From an uncultured Sunxiuqinia sp. (lineage in GTDB: Bacteria > Bacteroidota > Bacteroidia > Bacteroidales > Prolixibacteraceae): a stretch of 64,000 bases of DNA. Shown here in pieces: positions 7,090 to 15,280 of the stretch (position 1 is its first letter; the number at the start of each line of letters is the position of its first letter). Both the position numbers and the translations under genes were made by a program. The stretch lies in NCBI RefSeq assembly GCF_963678245.1, contig NZ_OY782768.1:42739-106738 (forward strand), written 5' to 3'. Below the pieces are notes generated by a model, which ran no database searches, was not told the DNA's origin, and saw nothing but the letters and a program-made list of their open reading frames with translations.

Positions 7090-7746
7090 TCAATCTATTT
7101 TGATTACATCAAATTTGAGATTTTCAAGTCTTTCTTCTTCTAATACAATTTTTAATCGCTCACTCACAATCAACATTGGTCGAGCATATCTTACAACCAA
7201 ATTTCCTTTAGCCTCTCTGTTAGATAACCCCATATGCTCCCATGAGTTAAAAAAGTCACTTTGTTTTTTTAAGTCTAAATTTAAATCACTATAATTTAAT
7301 TCTAATGGGATTACTTTCGTTGGTATATTTTTTTCTAAATCTCCAATGATAACATCATTAAAATATCCATTTCTTTTGCACGTTTGACATTGACTATCTA
7401 TTATCAAACCACTAAAATTAGTTGTTTTAGGAAAACTCAGCTCTGTATACAAATGATAAAAAGTTAATTGATTATTCTTAAAATCAACAACTTTATCCAG
7501 GTCGCCGATTTTAATTCCCTTCTCAACCAATTTAATATGTAATTCCTCTGAAATTAAATAGTCCCCATCAACTGTCTGAAAAAAATTCTTCTTAGCCTTA
7601 TTTAACTTCTTTGTTTTCAAAGAGCCTGATAATTTGGCTCCAGTACCGCAAGTTTCACAAGCTTCATCTAAAATATATTCAGTAGAACAGCTTTCCCCAC
7701 TTTCTCCAATGGGTTTTCCTGTATATGTTATTACAAAATATTCCAT
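7090..7746 (-). CDS. Double-CXXCG-type immunity protein (SitI-like)
   Basis: A soluble 218-aa protein. It carries one CxxCG motif near residue 30 (ACETCGTGAKL) and a CxxC near residue 126 (CQTCKRNGYF), a likely zinc-binding pair. The C-terminal RPMLIVSERLK resembles the end of the double-CXXCG proteins of Myxococcus SitAI systems. I place it there by motif recall, with moderate confidence. The ATG at 7746 lies seven bases after the toxin stop codon; an upstream TTG at 7773 would overlap the toxin. A terminator follows immediately. It should neutralise the nuclease toxin encoded just upstream, and appears intact although that toxin gene is broken. Confidence 0.7.
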   Translation of the reverse strand: MEYFVITYTGKPIGESGESCSTEYILDEACETCGTGAKLSGSLKTKKLNKAKKNFFQTVDGDYLISEELHIKLVEKGIKIGDLDKVVDFKNNQLTFYHLYTELSFPKTTNFSGLIIDSQCQTCKRNGYFNDVIIGDLEKNIPTKVIPLELNYSDLNLDLKKQSDFFNSWEHMGLSNREAKGNLVVRYARPMLIVSERLKIVLEEERLENLKFDVIKID

Positions 7747-7753
7747 CACAATA

Positions 7754-8517
7754 TTAATATAAGAATTTAACAACTAAATCAATCCATTCAGGATAATTAC
7801 TATATGCTTGTTTATAGGCATTTATAAGCTGGGGTTTTGTATATGTTTGACCATACGGTAAAAGCTGTTGCAAAGTCTTTGTCATGGCTGCATGGTCTGT
7901 TCGACTTAAAATGACAGAAGGAGCATTCTTTGTAGACATCATTAATCTTCTTAAATGACGGACTTCAACTAAATGGTGTGCTTGAATTGCACCTTTGTAT
8001 CCTCTCGTCATCTTTGCAAGCTTAGCATAAGTTCCAAGCTTACCTATTCCAGGAGTTGGAGTAACCCCCATAATTGGAGCCAAACCTGTTGCTTTTCCAT
8101 CTATATTGTAATGATAACCATCAATATTGCCACCTGTCCAGAAATACTTAGCTCCTCCCCAAAAACCACTAAAGTTTTGGTCGGGTGCCCCATCTAATAA
8201 AGACATTGTTCCCCTTGGGAATTCGCATGCCAAGCTTGCCCATAGGTCTGTCTTACATTATTAAGTTCATCATTAACTTTTTGTTCGGCATTACTTCTGT
8301 CAATATTTCCAGTATTAAACACTTCTTGTCCGTTTATCTTAACATTTGCATTTACTTCACCTTCTCCATTTAAGGTACCACCAACACCAACACCAACACC
8401 AACAGGAGGTACCCAATCAGGCACCATCGAATTAAGGCCATTTTCATACTCTCCGGATTTATGGTTATATCCGCCATTTAATTTTCGCCAAAACCAATCA
8501 TACCCATCACCAATGGA
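7754..8517 (-). pseudogene. Truncated, frameshifted polymorphic nuclease toxin (C-terminal part)
   Basis: Two overlapping frames make one broken gene. The 5' part (8194-8517) encodes FYSIGDGYDWFWRKLNGGY, a Val/Gly stretch and YGQAWHANSQG. The 3' part (7754-8230) encodes TMSLLDGAPDQNFSGFWGG and the toxin domain. Loss of one base in the G-run at 8211-8214 explains the shift. The C-terminal domain has GAIQAHHLVEVRHL, SVILSRTDHAAM and LPYGQTYTKPQLINAYKQAY, a His-His...His pattern of HNH/endonuclease VII-like toxins. The N-terminal secretion or Rhs part is missing: the frame fuses directly to a deoxynucleoside kinase fragment at about 8518. No ATG starts it. The immunity gene lies downstream. Confidence 0.75.
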
Positions 8518-8616
8518 GTAAAAAGGGATTATCCTCAAATCCCTCGAGCAATTTCCTGGCTCCAAAGTCCTTGGCAATACGGTTCACCAGGGTCGTTTTA
8601 CCCGATCCAATATTTC
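8518..8616 (-). pseudogene. N-terminal fragment of a second deoxynucleoside kinase gene
   Basis: On the minus strand this encodes GNIGSGKTTLVNRIAK then DFGARKLLEGFEDNPFL, aligning with residues 8-41 of the intact kinase at 3833-4471 with only two or so amino-acid changes but clearly diverged DNA. The left edge joins toxin sequence; the right edge joins the peptidase 3' flank at the shared string CAATATTTCCT. That string also occurs both inside the intact kinase gene and in its upstream spacer, so the junction looks like a microhomology deletion of about 80 bp that removed the kinase start. Confidence 0.88.
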
Positions 8617-8752
8617 CTGTTGAATAATAAACTCAGAATTACATCTTCATTCCTAAATGATAAAAGAGAAATGACCACACATCCGTGTATTCTTCAATCA
8701 CTTTGGCGGTTGGTTTTCCGGCTCCGTGTCCAGCTTTCACATCAATGCGTAT
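8608..8752. repeat. Direct repeat DR2 flanking the accessory island (right copy)
   Basis: Right-hand partner of 4518-4662. It includes the 3' end of the intact prolyl oligopeptidase gene and its downstream spacer. Confidence 0.9.
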
Positions 8753-10744
8753 TAACGTTGGCATTGGCCCGGTGTGATACTCCTGCAAGCGGGCAATGTA
8801 TTTAAACGAGTGCGCGGGAACAACCCGGTCATCATGATCGGCAGTTGTTACCAGCACCGCCGGATAGTCAACTCCCTTTCGGATATTGTGATACGGCGAA
8901 TAGTGATACAAGTAATCGAACATTTCCTGATTATCTTCGCTGGTTCCATAATCGCCAGCCCAAGCCCATCCAATTGTAAATTTATGAAACCGGAGCATGT
9001 CCATTACGCCAACAGCCGGTAAAGCGACTTTAAATAAATCGGGACGTTGATTGACTACTGCTCCAACCAACAAACCACCATTCGATCCGCCCATCAAGGC
9101 CAGTTTTTCTTTTGAAGTATATTTCTCAGCAATCAAATGTTCGGCAGCCGCAATGCAATCGTCAAACACATTTTGCTTATTCAGCTTTGTTCCTGCCTGA
9201 TGCCAATCCTCACCATACTCGCCACCTCCACGTAAATTTACCACAGCATAAACTCCTCCATTCTGCATAAAAGCCATCCGGGTGGCCGAAAATGTCGGTG
9301 TCAGGCTGATATTAAATCCACCATAACCATACAACAAGGTAGGATTATCGCCATCCAACTCAATTCCCTTTTTGTGCACAATAAACATCGGAACACGCGT
9401 TCCATCCTTCGATTCGAAAAACTCTTGTTTTACCACAAAATCATCTGGATTAAACGTTACTTCAGGGCGATAAAACAGCTCCGATTCCTTTTTATTGAAA
9501 TCGTACTGATAAATTTCGCCCGGGGTATTATACGATGAATAGCTATAAAGAGCAACGGATTCATCCTTTTTACCAGAGAAACCGCCAACACTGCCAATTC
9601 CGGGTAATTCTATTTCATATTCATAGGTGCCATCATAATTATAAATCTCGACTACACTGTGTGCATCCTCCATGTAATTGGCTACAATTTTGCCACCCAC
9701 AAAACTTGTCCCTTCCAGTATTTCATCTCCTTCCGGAATAACCTCAACCCAATCTTTCTCTTCGGGTTTGTTGATATTGATCTTCAACAGGCGATACTTG
9801 GGTGCGTTATAATTGGTCAGCACAAATAGATCTTCGCCAATATTTTCCTGAACATGAAACTCATAGTTGATTTCTTCCATCAATGGAATGTAATCCGCGC
9901 CTTTTTTTGTCAGATCTTTAACCGACAATGCATTCCCATGAGAAGCCTCGCTCATTGAGATTAACAGGAAGCGCTTATCATCCGTAATTCCAGCTCCAAA
10001 CATGCGATTCGGATTTTTATCATCTTTCCTAATCAACTGATCATCGTTCTGCGGAGTGCCTAACTTGTGATAGTAAATCTTTTGGTATTGATTGGATCCA
10101 GACAGCTCGTCTCCTTCATTCGGCTCATCATAAGCACTATAGTAAAACCCATTATCGAACCACGCCAAACCTGAGAATTTCACCCACTCAATATGGTCAC
10201 TCAGCGTCTCTCCTGTCTCAATATCTTTTACAAAAATCTCATTCCAATCGGAACCAGATTTGGCGACCATGTAAACGAGGTATTTCCCATCCTCGGACAG
10301 CTCAGTCCCGGACAAAGCGATCGTTCCGTCTTCTGAAAAGGTATTCGGATCCAAAACAACCTGAGCCTTTTCATTCAACGCCTCAGTTATGTAAAGCACG
10401 TTTTGATTTTGAAGACCATCATTCTTGAAAAAGAAATATTTACCGGCCTTTTTAAATGGTGTCCCGTGCCTCGGATAGTCCATCAGCTTGGTTAGCTGCT
10501 GCTTGATTTCTTCACGATTGGGTAACGAGTTCAGATAATCAAAAGTGACGTTGTTTTGAGCTTTCACCCATTCGGCTGTTTCTTCCGAATTGTCATCTTC
10601 CAACCAACGATATGGATCTTCAACAACGGTTTCGAAGTAAGTATCTTTAACATCTCCTTTTTGGGTGACAGGATAGTCAATGGTTTTTTTCTTACTGCAA
10701 GAACACATCAATACTAAGAATAAAATGTAGTTTAATTTTGTCAT
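8639..10744 (-). CDS. Prolyl oligopeptidase family serine peptidase (S9A), lipoprotein
   Basis: A 701-aa peptidase that should cleave short proline-containing peptides after proline. It has an N-terminal lipoprotein-like signal (hydrophobic stretch, then MCSC with Cys16 as probable lipid site), so it would act in the periplasm. Residues about 30-420 form the seven-bladed propeller that gates access. The catalytic domain follows, with Ser554 in GGSNGG, Asp638 in ADHDDRVVP and His673 in AGHGAGKP. All three are present and correctly spaced. Its last codons are duplicated at 4549-4662. The gene now follows the toxin island and presumably once lay next to the deoxynucleoside kinase. The next gene upstream starts 541 nt away. 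Confidence 0.93.
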   Translation of the reverse strand: MTKLNYILFLVLMCSCSKKKTIDYPVTQKGDVKDTYFETVVEDPYRWLEDDNSEETAEWVKAQNNVTFDYLNSLPNREEIKQQLTKLMDYPRHGTPFKKAGKYFFFKNDGLQNQNVLYITEALNEKAQVVLDPNTFSEDGTIALSGTELSEDGKYLVYMVAKSGSDWNEIFVKDIETGETLSDHIEWVKFSGLAWFDNGFYYSAYDEPNEGDELSGSNQYQKIYYHKLGTPQNDDQLIRKDDKNPNRMFGAGITDDKRFLLISMSEASHGNALSVKDLTKKGADYIPLMEEINYEFHVQENIGEDLFVLTNYNAPKYRLLKININKPEEKDWVEVIPEGDEILEGTSFVGGKIVANYMEDAHSVVEIYNYDGTYEYEIELPGIGSVGGFSGKKDESVALYSYSSYNTPGEIYQYDFNKKESELFYRPEVTFNPDDFVVKQEFFESKDGTRVPMFIVHKKGIELDGDNPTLLYGYGGFNISLTPTFSATRMAFMQNGGVYAVVNLRGGGEYGEDWHQAGTKLNKQNVFDDCIAAAEHLIAEKYTSKEKLALMGGSNGGLLVGAVVNQRPDLFKVALPAVGVMDMLRFHKFTIGWAWAGDYGTSEDNQEMFDYLYHYSPYHNIRKGVDYPAVLVTTADHDDRVVPAHSFKYIARLQEYHTGPMPTLIRIDVKAGHGAGKPTAKVIEEYTDVWSFLFYHLGMKM

Positions 10745-10799
10745 GATAATATCTCTTCAAGCTTTTCTTAAGCTATCTGTAATGAACCTGTCGGAAATA

Positions 10800-11285
10800 T
10801 TACAGTATTTTTTGATTCGCTCTGATTTTGGCATCTTTCTGTCCTCCGACAAACTGCCCAACAAGCAATCCAACGACCAACGGCGGAATAATAAAAAACC
10901 AGCGGTCGATCGAGGAAAAGAAGAAGCTTGTCAACAAACCTAAAACTCCACCAATCAGCGTATAAAAAAAGCTCAATGAATAGCGATAGAAAAATGGTGG
11001 GTAAAAACCATGTTCCTTTTTCATATGCCGGGCCAACCGGTCAATGTGTCGATCGTAATTTCGTCGGTCTTTTCCAGTGTTATTAACCGCATTGCTAATC
11101 GTGTTCACTTGTAGTTCTATTTCTTTCTGAAATTGCTGGCATTGATCACAATCCCTCGAAAAATCGTCAACACGCTTTACCATTCGCAGGTATTCAGCAA
11201 CGCGCAAAAAACGCAGGTCGCTATCTTTTGTACCTGACAACTTTTGCTCAATATCGGCGGAAATTTTTTGACTCCATTCACCCAT
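10800..11285 (-). CDS. Hypothetical protein with two C-terminal transmembrane segments
   Basis: A 161-aa protein. Residues 1-95 are charged and helical, with Cys46 and Cys49 in RDCDQCQQF. Residues about 98-150 contain two hydrophobic helices (SLSFFYTLIGGVLGLLTSFF and WFFIIPPLVVGLLVGQFVGG), and the tail is short and basic. I do not recognise the family. It lies between the peptidase and pnp on the same strand; a terminator separates it from pnp, so it probably has its own promoter. The start ATG at 11285 is unambiguous. Confidence 0.7.
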   Translation of the reverse strand: MGEWSQKISADIEQKLSGTKDSDLRFLRVAEYLRMVKRVDDFSRDCDQCQQFQKEIELQVNTISNAVNNTGKDRRNYDRHIDRLARHMKKEHGFYPPFFYRYSLSFFYTLIGGVLGLLTSFFFSSIDRWFFIIPPLVVGLLVGQFVGGQKDAKIRANQKIL

Positions 11286-11292
11286 AACTAAT

Positions 11293-11321
11293 GAAAAAAA
11301 ATGCCCGACAAGCGGGCATTT
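11293..11321 (-). terminator. Terminator of pnp
   Basis: AATGCCCG (11300-11307) / CGGGCATT (11313-11320) with a 5-nt loop. The A-run at 11294-11300 becomes a U-tract on the minus strand. It lies about 20 nt past the pnp stop. Confidence 0.85.
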
Positions 11322-11341
11322 ATATAAATTTAAACGTTGAA

Positions 11342-13606
11342 CTAATCTCTGTTTTCTCTTGGAGGTCTGCGATCTCCACGACGATCACGGCTATCGCGAT
11401 TTCCATCACGTCCGCTACCATCACGACGAGGAGGACGACGATCGCCTCCGCGGTCGCTACGCTCACGCTCTACATAACCTTCGGGTTTTGGCAATAATGC
11501 TTTACGAGAAAGCTTCAGTTTTCCATCGCGGTCGATGTCCAACAGCTTTACTTCAACTTCTTCGCCTACTTTAAGGGCATCTTCAACATTTGATAAACGC
11601 TCCCAAGTAATTTCAGAAATATGAAGCAAACCTTCTTTTCCAGGCATAATTTCAACAAAGGCACCAAAAGTTGTGATGTTTTTTATTTTCCCTTTGTAGG
11701 TTTCGCCTTTCTCCGGAAGAGCAATAATACGCTTCACACGTTCTTTTGCAGCATCCATAGCTTCTTTGTTCAAGCCCGAAATTTCAACCCAACCAAAGTC
11801 ATCACGTTCTTCAATAACGATAACAGTATTGGTTTCTTCCTGCATTTGCTGAATATTTTTACCTCCAGGTCCAATGATTGGTCCAATCATATCCTTAGGA
11901 ATCTGAATGGTTTCAACACGTGGAACATTTGGTTTGTATTCTACACGAGGTTCAGGAATAACTTCAAGGATTTTTCCAAGGATATGCTCACGACCTTCTT
12001 TGGCCTGATGCAAAGCTTGCGACAACACTTCGTATGAAAGCCCGTCAACTTTAATATCCATTTGGGTTGCTGTAATACCTTTTTCAGTTCCGGTTACTTT
12101 GAAGTCCATGTCACCCAAGTGATCTTCATCTCCCAGAATGTCAGAAAGCACCGCGAACTTATCCGAATTCTTATCGGTAATTAGTCCCATGGCGATACCC
12201 GAAACCGGACGCTTCATATTCATTCCGGCATCCATCATACACATGGTTCCGGCACAAACTGTTGCCATTGATGATGATCCATTTGATTCCAAAATATCAG
12301 AAACAACACGAACAACATATGGAAAATCTTCAGGAATCATTCGCTTCAAGGCACGGAAAGCCAAGTTACCATGACCAATTTCACGACGCCCTAATCCACG
12401 AGGTGTTTTCGCATCACCAACACAAAATGGAGGGAAATTGTAATGCAATAAAAACCGCTCAGTTCCCTGGAACGTTACATTATCAATTTTTTTAATGTCC
12501 ATTTTAGTTCCCAAAGTGATTGAAGAAAGCGACTGTGTTTCACCACGAGTAAAAATGGCTGAACCATGAGCTCCTGGCAAATAATCAACTTCTCCCCAAA
12601 TTGGACGAATTTCATCTGTTTTACGACCATCCAAGCGAATACCTTCATCCAAAATCATGCGACGCATAGATTCTCCCTCTACTTTGTGGAAGTATCGGCG
12701 GATAAGCTTTTCATCTTGAACTAAGTCTATTTCTTCGTTTTCAGCATTTTCTTCAAGGTACTTCTCAACATAGTCATCTACAATTTTAGCAAATGACTCA
12801 ATACGTAGTTGTTTATCTTTTAGTTGCTGTTTTGCAATATCGTAACAAGCATCGAATAAGTCTGCTTCTACTTTAGCTTTCAGTTCTTCGTTGTTTACTT
12901 CGTGACAATACTCGCGTTTCACAACACCAACTTCGGCAGCTAATTCTTCCTGTACTTTACAGTGAATTTTAATGGCATCGTGAGCAACTTTAATGGCTTC
13001 AAGCATCTCTTCTTCTGACACTTCATCCATCTCACCTTCAACCATCATGATATTGTCGTAAGTTGCAGCTACCATGATGTCAATATCGGCTTCAGCCAAC
13101 TGAGCGCTACTTGGGTTGACAATCATCTCGCCGTCAACACGTCCAACACGCACTTCAGAAATTGGCGCCTCAAAAGGAACGTCAGATACAGCGATTGCTG
13201 CTGATGCAGCTAATCCGGCCAATGAGTCGGCCATAACGTCTTTGTCATAGGAAATAAGGCTGATCATTACCGCAGTTTCAGCGTGATAATCAGCTGGAAA
13301 GAGTGGACGGAGGGCACGGTCAACCAAGCGGGCAACCAAAATTTCATCGTCACTCGGACGAGCTTCACGTTTCAAAAACCCACCGGGGAAACGACCTGCA
13401 GCAGAGAATTTTTCGCGATAATCAACCGATACCGGCATAAAATCAACATCCTCTCTAGCATCTTTCGCTGAAACCACAGTGGCCAGCAACATGGTGTCAC
13501 CCATCCTAACGACAACTGCACCATCAGCTTGTTTGGCTAAACGACCTGTTTCAATCGTAATTTGCCGGCCATCGCCGAGGTCAATTGTTTTAATAATTTG
13601 ATTCAT
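11342..13606 (-). CDS. pnp: Polyribonucleotide nucleotidyltransferase (PNPase)
   Basis: A 754-aa 3'-5' phosphorolytic exoribonuclease central to mRNA decay. It has two RNase PH domains (about residues 10-230 and 320-540; catalytic acidic residues in [15 protein letters not shown]), a KH domain with the GXXG loop in [10 protein letters not shown] near 565, and an S1 domain ([20 protein letters not shown]) near 625-695. It ends in a roughly 45-residue tail rich in Arg, Asp, Gly and Pro ([15 protein letters not shown]), probably a disordered RNA-binding extension beyond the usual length of about 700. It follows rpsO, the classical rpsO-pnp order, although a hairpin lies between them. Confidence 0.97.
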   Translation of the reverse strand: MNQIIKTIDLGDGRQITIETGRLAKQADGAVVVRMGDTMLLATVVSAKDAREDVDFMPVSVDYREKFSAAGRFPGGFLKREARPSDDEILVARLVDRALRPLFPADYHAETAVMISLISYDKDVMADSLAGLAASAAIAVSDVPFEAPISEVRVGRVDGEMIVNPSSAQLAEADIDIMVAATYDNIMMVEGEMDEVSEEEMLEAIKVAHDAIKIHCKVQEELAAEVGVVKREYCHEVNNEELKAKVEADLFDACYDIAKQQLKDKQLRIESFAKIVDDYVEKYLEENAENEEIDLVQDEKLIRRYFHKVEGESMRRMILDEGIRLDGRKTDEIRPIWGEVDYLPGAHGSAIFTRGETQSLSSITLGTKMDIKKIDNVTFQGTERFLLHYNFPPFCVGDAKTPRGLGRREIGHGNLAFRALKRMIPEDFPYVVRVVSDILESNGSSSMATVCAGTMCMMDAGMNMKRPVSGIAMGLITDKNSDKFAVLSDILGDEDHLGDMDFKVTGTEKGITATQMDIKVDGLSYEVLSQALHQAKEGREHILGKILEVIPEPRVEYKPNVPRVETIQIPKDMIGPIIGPGGKNIQQMQEETNTVIVIEERDDFGWVEISGLNKEAMDAAKERVKRIIALPEKGETYKGKIKNITTFGAFVEIMPGKEGLLHISEITWERLSNVEDALKVGEEVEVKLLDIDRDGKLKLSRKALLPKPEGYVERERSDRGGDRRPPRRDGSGRDGNRDSRDRRGDRRPPRENRD

Positions 13607-13660
13607 AATTAATTTTTGTGATAAAATTTAACAATACGAACTTTGTCGAATGGTGGTGGG

Positions 13661-13697
13661 GATTTCAAAAATAAGAAAAGGCAATAAATATATTGCC
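13661..13697 (-). terminator. Terminator or attenuator between rpsO and pnp
   Basis: GGCAATA (13680-13686) / TATTGCC (13691-13697) with a 4-nt loop. Read on the minus strand it is followed by a T-rich tract (complement of 13661-13679). It lies 17 nt past the rpsO stop. It probably ends most rpsO transcripts and lets some reach pnp. Confidence 0.7.
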
Positions 13698-13713
13698 CCT
13701 TCTGTGTATAAAA

Positions 13714-13983
13714 TTATCGACGTAATTTCAATTCTTTTACAATTGCACGATATCTTTCAATATCTTTCTTTTTTAGGTAGTCGAGTAAACTACGACGTTT
13801 ACCTACCAAGCGAACCAACGAACGCTGTGTACTGTAATCTTTTTTGTTCTTTTTCAAGTGCTCGGTTAAGTGAGAGATCCGGTATGAGAACAAGGCAATT
13901 TGCCCTTCGGCTGTACCCGTGTCTTTTGCATCTTTACCAAACTTTTCAAAAAACTCTGTTTTCTTTTCTGAAGTTAAATACAT
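13714..13983 (-). CDS. rpsO: 30S ribosomal protein S15
   Basis: An 89-aa primary 16S rRNA-binding protein of the platform, of exactly the family length. Conserved S15 stretches are visible: TGTAEGQIALFSYRI, LTEHLKKNKKDYSTQRSL and VGKRRSLLDYLKKKD. It lies upstream of pnp, the order found in most bacteria, and has a well-formed Bacteroidota promoter at 14072-14101. Confidence 0.98.
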   Translation of the reverse strand: MYLTSEKKTEFFEKFGKDAKDTGTAEGQIALFSYRISHLTEHLKKNKKDYSTQRSLVRLVGKRRSLLDYLKKKDIERYRAIVKELKLRR

Positions 13984-14071
13984 TTTCTTTAATGTTTAAA
14001 AGTGATACAATTTTTAAACCGTTGCATCGCATTCAATAACAACCGCTTAAAATTAATTTCAAAAACTAGCG

Positions 14072-14101
14072 CAAAAGTAATCAAAAAACTTTGATTTTCA
14101 A
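14072..14101 (-). promoter_or_regulatory. Bacteroidota-type promoter of rpsO
   Basis: On the minus strand a TTG (14101-14099), a 19-nt spacer and TACTTTTG (14079-14072) match the -33 TTG / -7 TAnnTTTG consensus with ideal spacing. The leader to the rpsO ATG would be about 80 nt, long enough for translational feedback by S15, which is known in other bacteria. Confidence 0.75.
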
Positions 14102-14245
14102 TCTCATGGTGAGAAAATTAGGTAGTAGCTATTGAAAATGGCTTTTATTTAATCCTTACTTTTATTAGCAAATATGCTCCTCTGTAATTTTGAAAAAACA
14201 ACTAGGTGCATCCAACGCAAGCCAGAATCATCTAACATTGAAGCG

Positions 14246-15277
14246 TTACGAATACTTAGGCGATTCCAGCGACTCTCTGAAAGATTTCACTTGGTCGGGT
14301 GAACCAATGACAAATAGCTGATCGCCACGACTCAATGTCAAATTCGGGTCAGGATTAAACACATACTTGGCACCACTAATTTTAATTCCAATGATATTGA
14401 CTCCCGAAGAGTCTTCGTCCTTCAATATACTAATCGGCTTATTCACAAAATAATCAGCCATATTATTACAGTTGATTTCCTCTAAACTAACATCTTTACT
14501 TTTCTGCAGTAAAATGTATTCGAGAAACTCAACTACATCAGGCTGAGTAACTAATTTAGCCATGCGCTGACCTCCGATACGTTCGGGCATAATAACATTC
14601 GTTACTCCAGCACGCTTCAGCTTCATATCCGATTCCATTTCAGAAGCACGGCTTACAATTCGTAAACTCGGATTCATGCTTCGGGCTGTAAGAGCTACAA
14701 AAACATTATCGGCATCATTCGGGGTAGTGGCAATCAAAGCTCGCGCCCGGCCAACACCGGCTTTTTTCAAAACTTCTTCATGTGTCGCGTCTCCCTGAAT
14801 ATATAGCAACCGAACATCCTTACGGATACGTGCCAAGACATTTTCGCGTCGTTCGATGATCACAAATTCAACTCCATGATCACGCAGCTCAATGGCCGCT
14901 TGTTCTCCGTTACGTCCGTAACCGATAATAATAACATGATCTTTCAATTTCACGATTTTTTTATCCACACGATAGGTTTTTAAATAGTTCATTAATTCGC
15001 CATCGAACACAAAGCTGGCCATACTTGAACCGACATATGCCAAACTACCCAAGCTGAAAAATATTAATCCGGAGGTGAATAACTTGCCACCATCAGACAG
15101 CGGATGAATTTCGCCAAAGCCAACTGTCGAGACGGTGATAATAGTCATGAAGAACGCATCAATCAGCGAAAAATCTTCAATGTACCAAAAGCCAGCCGTT
15201 CCAAGCGAAACCATGAAAATCAGCAAAAAAATACCGGTTTGGATTGTTCTATGTGAAACTTCCTGAAATTTATTCAT
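14246..15277 (-). CDS. Potassium channel with RCK (TrkA-N/TrkA-C) domains
   Basis: A 343-aa inner-membrane channel subunit of the MthK type. There are two transmembrane helices (about 12-32 and 68-92) around a pore loop with the filter TVGFG at 51-55, a variant of the usual TVGYG. A cytosolic RCK domain follows, with the Rossmann loop GYGRNG at 119-124 and the acidic strand end in FVIIERR, and then a TrkA-C domain at about 260-340 (LSRGDQLFVIGSP). It would gate K+ flux in response to a nucleotide or cation. It starts three bases after the stop of the DUF2851 gene, so the two are co-transcribed. Confidence 0.92.
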   Translation of the reverse strand: MNKFQEVSHRTIQTGIFLLIFMVSLGTAGFWYIEDFSLIDAFFMTIITVSTVGFGEIHPLSDGGKLFTSGLIFFSLGSLAYVGSSMASFVFDGELMNYLKTYRVDKKIVKLKDHVIIIGYGRNGEQAAIELRDHGVEFVIIERRENVLARIRKDVRLLYIQGDATHEEVLKKAGVGRARALIATTPNDADNVFVALTARSMNPSLRIVSRASEMESDMKLKRAGVTNVIMPERIGGQRMAKLVTQPDVVEFLEYILLQKSKDVSLEEINCNNMADYFVNKPISILKDEDSSGVNIIGIKISGAKYVFNPDPNLTLSRGDQLFVIGSPDQVKSFRESLESPKYS

Positions 15278-15280
15278 GGG

